Shown here: in pieces, positions 57,735 to 64,000 of the stretch | Position numbering within the stretch: the first letter of the stretch is position 1 | Layout of the letters: each line of letters begins with the position of its first letter | Origin: Petaurus breviceps papuanus | Lineage: Eukaryota; Chordata; Mammalia; Diprotodontia; Petauridae | DNA: 64,000 bases | Reading direction: 5' to 3' | Assembly (NCBI GenBank): GCA_028583685.1 | Contig: JAMXIF010001183.1 | Span: 11,089,873-11,153,872 of the forward strand | Translations under genes and position numbers: made by a program | Notes under the pieces: model-generated | What the model was told of the DNA's origin: nothing | The model's database searches: none | The model's input: the letters and a program-made list of their open reading frames with translations, nothing else

Positions 57735-60390
57735 GTGACTTTAAAAAATAATTATAATATGAACCCTTTGAGGAGAAATACCCTGTGTCCTATAGGGTTC
57801 TGGCCTGAGTCTCTTCTTTTCTCTCTCTTGATTACTTCACTTGATGATCTAATATGCCCCCATGGATTTAATTACCATCTTTATATTGATGATTCTCAAA
57901 TGTACCTATACTGCCCCCAAATCTCTGCAGATTTCTAATCTTGCACCTCTAAACTGCCTTTCAGACATCTCAAAGTGGATGTCCAATAGACATTTTGAAC
58001 TCAACATGTCCAAAACCAAACTCATTATCTTTCTCCCTAAACCTTCTCTCTCCCCCACCTACCTTGCCTGTTACTATAAAGAGCAGGATCATCCTCCCAG
58101 GCCTTCAGATTTCCAACTTTGGTGCCATCCATGACTCCTAACCATCTCTCACCATTCTGCCCCCTCCAATCTGTTGTCAAGGTCTCTCAATTTCACCTTT
58201 GTGATATATCTTGAATATGACCCCCTTCGCTCATTTCATATTGCCACCATCCTCATGTAGACCCTTATCATGCCTCATGCCTGGACTATTGCCTTCTGGT
58301 CGGTCTGCCCACCTCAAGTCTCTCTCCAGTCTATTTTCTATTCAGCCACCAAAGTAACCTTTCTGAAGAGTAGGTCCAATCATGTCACTCTCCAACTCAA
58401 TAAATTTCAGTGGCTCCCTATTGCCCCCAAAATCAGATACAAAATCCTCTGGCATCCAAAGTGCTTTGTCCAAGCCCTCTTTTACCTCTTCAGTCTTTTT
58501 TTTTTTTTACATTTAAATTTAAATTTTGAGTTCCCAATTCTATCGCTGTTTCCCTCTCTCCTTCTCCTTCCCCCAACCTGAGATGGTAAGCAATCAGATA
58601 TAGGTTATCCATGTGTAATTACATAAAACATTTCCATATTAGTCATTTAGTTCAAGAAGACTTGAATAAATGAAAAAAGTGAAAAAAAAAGAAAAATAGC
58701 ATACTTCAGTCTGTATTCAAATAAATCAGTTTTTTTCCCCCTCTGGGGACATATAATATGTTTCATCATTAGCCCCCTTTGGGATTGTCTTGGATCTTCA
58801 TACTGCTAAAAACAGCTAAGTTATTCGCAATTCTTCATTGAACAATACTGCTATTACTGTGTATATTTTCTTGGTTCTGTTCACTTCATTATGCATCAGT
58901 TCATGTAAGTCTTTCCAGGTTTTTCTGAAATCATCCTGCTTGTCATTTCTTATAGCACAAAAATATTCCATTACGATCATGTACCACAGCTTGTTTAGCC
59001 ATTCACCAACTGATAGAAATCCCTTAAATTTCCAAGCCACCACAAAAAGAGCTGCTATAAGTATTTTTGTACAAATAGGTCCTTTTCCCTTTTTTGGATG
59101 TCTTTGGGATGTAGATCTAGTAGTGGTATTATTGGGTCAAAGGGTATATGCACAGTTTTATAGCCTTTTGGGCATAGTTTCAAATTGTTCTCCAGAATGG
59201 TTGGATCAGTTCACAACTCCACCAACAGTGCATTAATGTCCCAGTCTTCTCACATCCCTTCCAACATCCAACATTTTCATTTTTTTTGTCATATTAGCCA
59301 ATCTGATAGGTGTGAGGTGGTACCTCAGAGTTGCTTTAATTTGCATTTCTCTAATCAATAGTGATTTAGAGTATTTTTTTCATATGACTATAGATAGCTT
59401 TGATTTCCTTATATGAAAATTACTTGTTCATATCCTTTGACCATTTATCAGTTGGGGAATGATGTGCATTTTTATAAATTTGACTCAGTTCTTTATATAT
59501 TTGAGAAATAAGGCCTTTATCAGAGATACATTTTGCAAAATAATTTCCTGTTTTCTGTTTTCCTCGTAATTTTGATTGCATTGGTTTTGTTTGTGCAAAA
59601 ATTTTTAATTTTATGTAATAAAAATGATCTATTTTACATTTTTAATGTTCTCTATATCTTCTTTCTTTCTAAAGTCTTCCCTTATCCATAAATCTGACAG
59701 ATAAACTATTCCATACTCTCTTAATTTACTTATGGTATCTCCCTTTAGGTGTAAATCATATACCTATTTTGACCTTATCTTGGTATATGGTGTGAGATGT
59801 GGGTCTATACCTAGTTTTTGCCATATTGCTTTCCAGTTTTCCCAGCAGATTTTGTCAAATAATGAGTTTTTGTTCCAAAAGCTTGGATCTTTCAGTTTAT
59901 CATCTACTAGATTGCTATGGTCATTTGCTACAAGGTAATTTGTACCTAAACTAATCCACTGATCCAACATGCTATTTATTAGCCAGTACCAGATTGCTAC
60001 CTCTTCAGTCTTCTTACCTCTTACTCCTTGCCAAATGCTCTTTGATCCAATGACTCTGGCCTTGTAGTCCCACAGAAAAGACAAATCACCTCTCACTTCT
60101 GAGCATTTTTTCTGATTGTCCACCTACCAGTTTCCCCTCATCTCCACCTACTGGCTTCTCTGGCTTCAAGTCCCAACTAAAATCCTATCTTTTACAGGAA
60201 GCTTTTCCCAATCTTTCATAAATCTATTGCTCTCCCTCTCTTATTTACTTCCTATTTATCTTCTATATAGTTTGTATATCTTTGCCTATTTTCTCCCCTA
60301 TTAGATTATAAGCTCCTTGAAGGCAGGGACTTTCTTTTGATTATTTTTGTATCCCTGGAGCTTAGCAGGCTCTAAATAAATTTATCAGAA
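57735..60390 (+). mobile_element. L2-clade LINE, split by an L1
   Basis: One frame reads FNYHLYIDDSQMYLYCPQ; IDD stands where ADD is usual in reverse transcriptases. DISKWMSNRHFELNMSKTKL (about 57960-58020) is the following thumb-proximal block typical of L2/CR1 elements. At 58330-58480 comes LQSIFYSATKVTFLKSRSNH then FQWLPIAPKIRYKIL, the C-terminal block. The element resumes after the L1 at 60013 and ends with ttagattataagctccttga and agcaggctctaaataaattt. Broken in several places. Confidence 0.7.
58498..59997 (-). mobile_element. L1 LINE, 5'-truncated
   Basis: On the minus strand it encodes the C-terminal part of ORF2: DPSFWNKNSLFDKICWENWK, LTPYTKI, then IREMQIKATLRYHLTPIRLA, LWYMIVMEYFCAIRNDKQDD and TWKDLHELM. 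Stops and shifts separate these blocks, so it is inactive. The 3' end and A-tail (a T-run on the plus strand) lie at 58498. A perfect 15-bp duplication tacctcttcagtctt flanks it (58483-58497 and 59998-60012). Confidence 0.88.
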
Positions 60391-60544
60391 TTTCCCTCTA
60401 TTTTTACCAATAAAGTCACAAATTTAATCCCCCCTTCTGGCAAATAAAAGGCTTCCTTTTTCCTAACGATGTACCAATAGTGCCTGAAATGCTGACACTG
60501 TAAATATAGTCTCTCAGATTATTGTCTTTCCCTTATTGTCAATC

Positions 60545-60930
60545 AACAATTCAAGAAGAATTTATTAAATGATTACTATGTGACAGGCATGCTAAGTGCT
60601 GAGGAGACAAAGAAAAATTAAACACACATACACATACTTCCAGCCTCAAGGCATTTATATATAAATGGAGGAGATAACATACATGTAAATATGTGTATAA
60701 GTATATATATGTATATACATATATACACACATATAATACATACATACTTGACCACATGCATGTATAGTGTATACAGAATAGGTGGAAAGTAACCTGAAAG
60801 ATGAAATCACTAGAAACAGAGGGCCAGGAGAACTCTCCTGCAGAAAGTGGAGTTTGAGGTATGTTTTGAAGTAAGGCAGGGAGTTTAAAAGTTAGATATC
60901 AGGAAGGAAGACATTCTAGGTATAAGAAAC
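60545..60930 (+). repeat. Interspersed repeat of the 'tgtgccaggcac' family with microsatellite
   Basis: aagaatttattaaatgatta, ctatgtgacaggcatgctaa and ccagcctcaaggcatttata, then a TA/CA-rich run to about 60750, then ggtatgttttgaagtaaggc. Confidence 0.5.
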
Positions 60931-61039
60931 AGCCAGTGCACATATCTAGTGATAAGCTACTGCTTATATTATTATATTTTATTGCTTCAAACCCTCCAAA
61001 ACTCAAAGCTTCCCCATAGTTGAATATAAACATATCAGA

Positions 61040-61330
61040 AAAAAAGTTGAGGCAGTTAGGTGGTACAGAGGATAAATCACTGGGCATGGAGTCAGGAAGA
61101 CCTGAGTTCAAATCTTACCTCAGATACTTACTAGCTGTGTGAACCTGGGCAAGTCACTAGGAAAAAGGAAAAAAAAAAACAAACCTCCATTTGCCTCAGT
61201 TTTCTCAACTGTAAAATGAGGAAAACAGTTATACCTACCCCCGCCTCCAGGGTTGTTGTGAGGATCAAAGAGATGACATTTGTAAAGCACAGTGCTTGGC
61301 ATACAGCAGGTACTTAATAAATACTCATTC
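61040..61330 (+). repeat. MIR-like CORE-SINE with A-rich interruption
   Basis: ggcagttaggtggtacagag, gtgtgaacctgggcaagtca, then a short A-rich insertion, then tttgcctcagttttctcaac, gggttgttgtgaggatcaaa and acagtgcttggcatacagca. Confidence 0.8.
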
Positions 61331-61394
61331 CTTTCCTTCTCCAATGCAGTGATATTGGATTCTTTTTCTGTGTTCTTGAACAAGACACCTCACA

Positions 61395-61725
61395 TTTTGG
61401 CTCTGGGCACTTTTTCTAGCTGTTCTCCCGTGCCTAGAATGCTCTTTTTCTTCATCTCTACCTCTGGCTTTTTTTTTTTAAGTCCCAGCTAAAATCCCAT
61501 CAACTATGATATCTTTCCCAATCCCGATTGCTTCTAGTGTCTTTCCTCTCTTGACTCTGTCCTATTTATCCTGTACAAATATCGTACGTAATTGTTTGCA
61601 TGTTGTCTCCCCTATTACGTTGTGAGCACCTGTGGGGCAGGGGTTACCTTTCTTTGTATCTCCCATGCTTAGCACTGTACCTGGCATGCAATAGATCCAT
61701 AATAAATGCTTACCAATTGTCAGAA
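61395..61725 (+). repeat. L2-like LINE 3' region
   Basis: cccgtgcctagaatgctctt, agtcccagctaaaatcccat, gcatgttgtctcccctatta and cttagcactgtacctggcat are in order. Confidence 0.7.
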
Positions 61726-61779
61726 TGGAGTAAGAAACCTCAAAAATGAGTTAAAATAGCTCACCCCATGCTTAATAAT

Positions 61780-63390
61780 GAATCTGTACATATGACATCC
61801 CTGAAAAGTAGTCACTCAACCTCTGACTGAAGGTCTCTGGTGATAACCTCCCTAGGTAGTCCCTTCTATTCTGAAATAGCTCAAATTGTTAGTTTTTTTT
61901 ATTATATAAAGCTGAATCTGCTTCTCCAAATCTACTACCCATTCTTCTATGTTATGCCCTCTAGGATCAAGCAGAACCAGATTTGTGCCATATTTCAAAT
62001 GACCTTTAAATTCTTAGGGACACAAAGTCTTCTTTTCATTAGGTTAAATATTCCTAGTTCCTTTGACTAAACCCTATATGACATGGTCTCATGGTCTTTA
62101 GTCTCTCAATTGTCTTAGGTTACCCTCTTCTAGATATAAACTCTAGTTCTGTATTTTCTAAAATGTGATGCCACCAGGGCAGAGCATAACAGTACTTTCA
62201 CCTTCCTAGTCCTAGACACGATGCAGCCAAAGACTGATTGCATTAACTTTACTGGTTGTCATATAAAACTGTTGACTCATATTAGGCTTCAAGTTCCATA
62301 AAACTCCAGATATTTTTTTAAAGATACGAGCTACTGACTGTTCTTGCCTCCATTATCTTGTATTTGTGCAGCTAAGTTTTTGAATCCCTCTCCAATGTGT
62401 ATGTAACATGTGCACACCTTCGTGAGCACATGTTGTCTTCTCTATTTTAATATAACATCCTTTAGAACAGGGACTACTCTTGCTTCTTCTTTGGATCTCT
62501 AGTGCTTGGCACAATGCCTGACACAGTACATGTTTAGTACATTAAAAAAAATTTGTTGATTGAGCCATTCATTTTTAAAAATTTGAATAGATCTGGTTTG
62601 CTATTTTAAACTTGTTGAGTTTTTTTGGATACTGTCCAATATGTTAGTTATGCCTCCCTACTTCATGTCAATAGCAAATTTAATGGTCTACATCTTCGTA
62701 CAAGTCATGATAAAAACATTCAAAGAACAGGACCATGGACAGATCCCCAGACTATCACTAGAAACCTGCTTTGAAGTTGACACCAAGCCATTAATCACAA
62801 CTGTTTGGGTTTATTCAACCAACCAGTTCTAAATCCAGCTAACTATACTATCATTGTGCACCCACATCCCTCAATCCTTTCCATGAGGTTATCATGAAAA
62901 AATCTGTCAAAGGCTTTGCCAAAATCCTGGCAAACTATATCTATTATATGTTCCTGCTCTTCCAGTTTAATAACTTTCTCAGGAAAGCACATGGAGATAG
63001 TCTGGTTCTTGATTAATCCTCTTAGAAACAATTGGTTTTCTTCCCAAATGCTCATAATTCATCTTTTTGATAATTTGATAATTTTTTTAGAATAATTTTG
63101 TCCATCTCACCAGTTTAAAGTCCTTCCCCTTTTAAAAAAAAGGAATATCTGCCCATTTCTAGTCTTTTGGAGCCTCTAATTTTCACCATGATTTTTCAGT
63201 GATCATCAACATAGATTCATATATAACTTGCCCTAGTTTTTTTCAGTACCTTGGAATCTATATCACACAGGACTGGTAGTTTGAACTCATTGCTCTTAGG
63301 TACTTTCATCCTTTCCTTGCTTATCCTAAGTGTTGACTCCATTGTGTTCTGCTACTACTGATGAGCTAAATAGTCCATTATCTGTTAATA
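61780..63390 (-). mobile_element. CR1/L3-clade LINE
   Basis: On the minus strand DIVCQDFGKAFDRFFHDNLM (63055 region to about 62840) matches the DFSKAFD-VSHD reverse transcriptase motif of CR1-clade LINEs. Further 3', tatgagtcaacagttttata and atgctctgccctggtg (reverse of 62180-62290) and the reverse of attcctagttcctttgacta (62050) match the C-terminal and 3' part. An L2-like tail (62385-62570) interrupts it. It is broken. Confidence 0.65.
62385..62570 (+). repeat. L2-like LINE 3' tail inserted in the CR1/L3 LINE
   Basis: gagcacatgttgtcttctct, acatcctttagaacagggac, agtgcttggcacaatgcctg and agtacattaaaaaaaatttg are in order. Confidence 0.6.
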
Positions 63391-63399
63391 TGTTCCACC

Positions 63400-63570
63400 T
63401 TTTTTTTTTTTTTGCTTTTTGGAGGGGGGAGGGTAGGGAATTGGGGTTAAGTGACTTGCTCAAGGTCACACAGCTAATAAGTGTTAAGTGTCTGAGGCCA
63501 AATTTGAACTCAGGTCCTCCTGATTCCAGGGCCAGTGCTCTATTCACTGTGCCCCTTACCCTCCCCCACC
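63400..63570 (-). repeat. WSINE1-type SINE
   Basis: Reverse copy from a T-run through gggttaagtgacttgctcaa to attcactgtgcccct. Flanked by atgttccacc and atgctccacc, one mismatch. Confidence 0.88.
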
Positions 63571-63821
63571 AATGCTCCACCCATCTTGAATGGCAGCTTT
63601 ATCTGCTTATTAATTTCTCCCTTCACTTTCTGTTAAAAGCTCTAGATTTGCAAGTTTCCATATAAAGTAACTTTTATTGGACTTTGTTCAATCAGGTTTG
63701 AGAAATCTTGGGAAAATTCTCTGTCATATTCTAGATCAATTCCTTTGGAAAAATATCTTATATAGAGAACTGATGGACTCAAAGTGCAGACTAAATTTCT
63801 TTCTTTTTTTTTCTTTCAGAA

Positions 63822-63958
63822 CATGACTAATACAGAAATTTGCTTTACATGACTTTCTATTTGCAATGGGTTTTCTATCTCTTGCCTTCTCAATGAGTGG
63901 GGGAGGGGATGGGGAAGGAGAGAATTTAGAACTGAAAATAAAATAAAACTGAACTTTA
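63822..63958 (+). repeat. L1 3' end
   Basis: atgactaatacagaaatttg, tgccttctcaatgagtgggg and gagagaatttagaactgaaa with an A-rich tail match the L1 3' end seen at 37440-37560. Confidence 0.65.
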
Positions 63959-64000
63959 AAAATAACCTTATATTCCTATTTTTTGTCAAGTCAACAAAGA

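Larger units (their letters stand above)
56865..64000 (-). other. RPS6KA2: RPS6KA2 intron, partial (at least 7.1 kb)
   Basis: The intron upstream of the GAGLDG exon runs off the window. The preceding exon, which should end in the RNPCNRL segment of the kinase domain, was looked for and not found. The stretch is filled by an L2 LINE split by an L1, a MIR-like SINE, a CR1/L3 LINE, a WSINE1 and an L1 3' end. Confidence 0.85.

Noticed and set aside
59764-60123. Open frame of 119 codons on the minus strand
   Set aside because: It is part of the 5'-truncated L1 ORF2 and its flanking L2 sequence, not a host gene.

Overview
The window is about 64 kb of marsupial nuclear DNA, most likely from an Australian marsupial. 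It is AT-rich, intron-dominated sequence packed with retroposons typical of that group. These are tRNA-derived SINEs of the WSINE1 type (A-rich tails, 'aattgccctcc' before the tail), MAR1-type CORE-SINEs with an RTE-like tail ('gttgttcag...' on the reverse strand), MIR-like SINEs, HAL1 half-L1 elements, L1, L2 and CR1/L3 LINEs, and small hAT-like MITEs. Species cannot be fixed from this alone, and family names were assigned by eye.

Only one host gene is recognised: RPS6KA2 (ribosomal S6 kinase 3, RSK3), on the minus strand. Five internal coding exons lie in the window at 56864-56800, 34000-33898, 26406-26276, 23216-23091 and 351-262. All have good splice sites, compatible phases and no breaks. 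Together they encode about residues 303-474 of the 733-residue protein: the end of the N-terminal AGC kinase domain, the AGC tail with turn-motif sites, the linker with the hydrophobic-motif serine, and the glycine-rich loop, reactive cysteine and ATP-binding lysine of the C-terminal CaMK-type domain. Upstream exons lie beyond 64000 and downstream exons beyond base 1. Two introns are about 22.7 kb each; the others are 3.1 and 7.5 kb.

Layout. 1-261: intron. 352-23090: a large intron with MIR/MAR1/WSINE1 copies, two MITEs, a solo LTR (4992-5527) with a perfect 5-bp target duplication, a short telomere-like array and a CR1/L3 LINE broken up by later insertions. 23217-26275 and 26407-33897: shorter introns with SINE nests and a second MITE copy. 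34001-56799: a large intron with a nested L1/HAL1 block (36.9-41 kb), a reverse HAL1 (47.2-50.1 kb), CR1/L3 and L2 pieces and microsatellites. 56865-64000: an L2 LINE split by a 5'-truncated L1, then a CR1/L3 LINE and the 3' end of another L1.

I found no previously undescribed biological system. The most informative observations are the intact RSK3 exons, a NAGNAG splice acceptor, the nested insertion history (including three copies of one target site at 47.2 and 50.1-50.3 kb) and an unusually long 62-bp duplication around a SINE. Comparisons with human RSK paralogues are from memory, not from a search.
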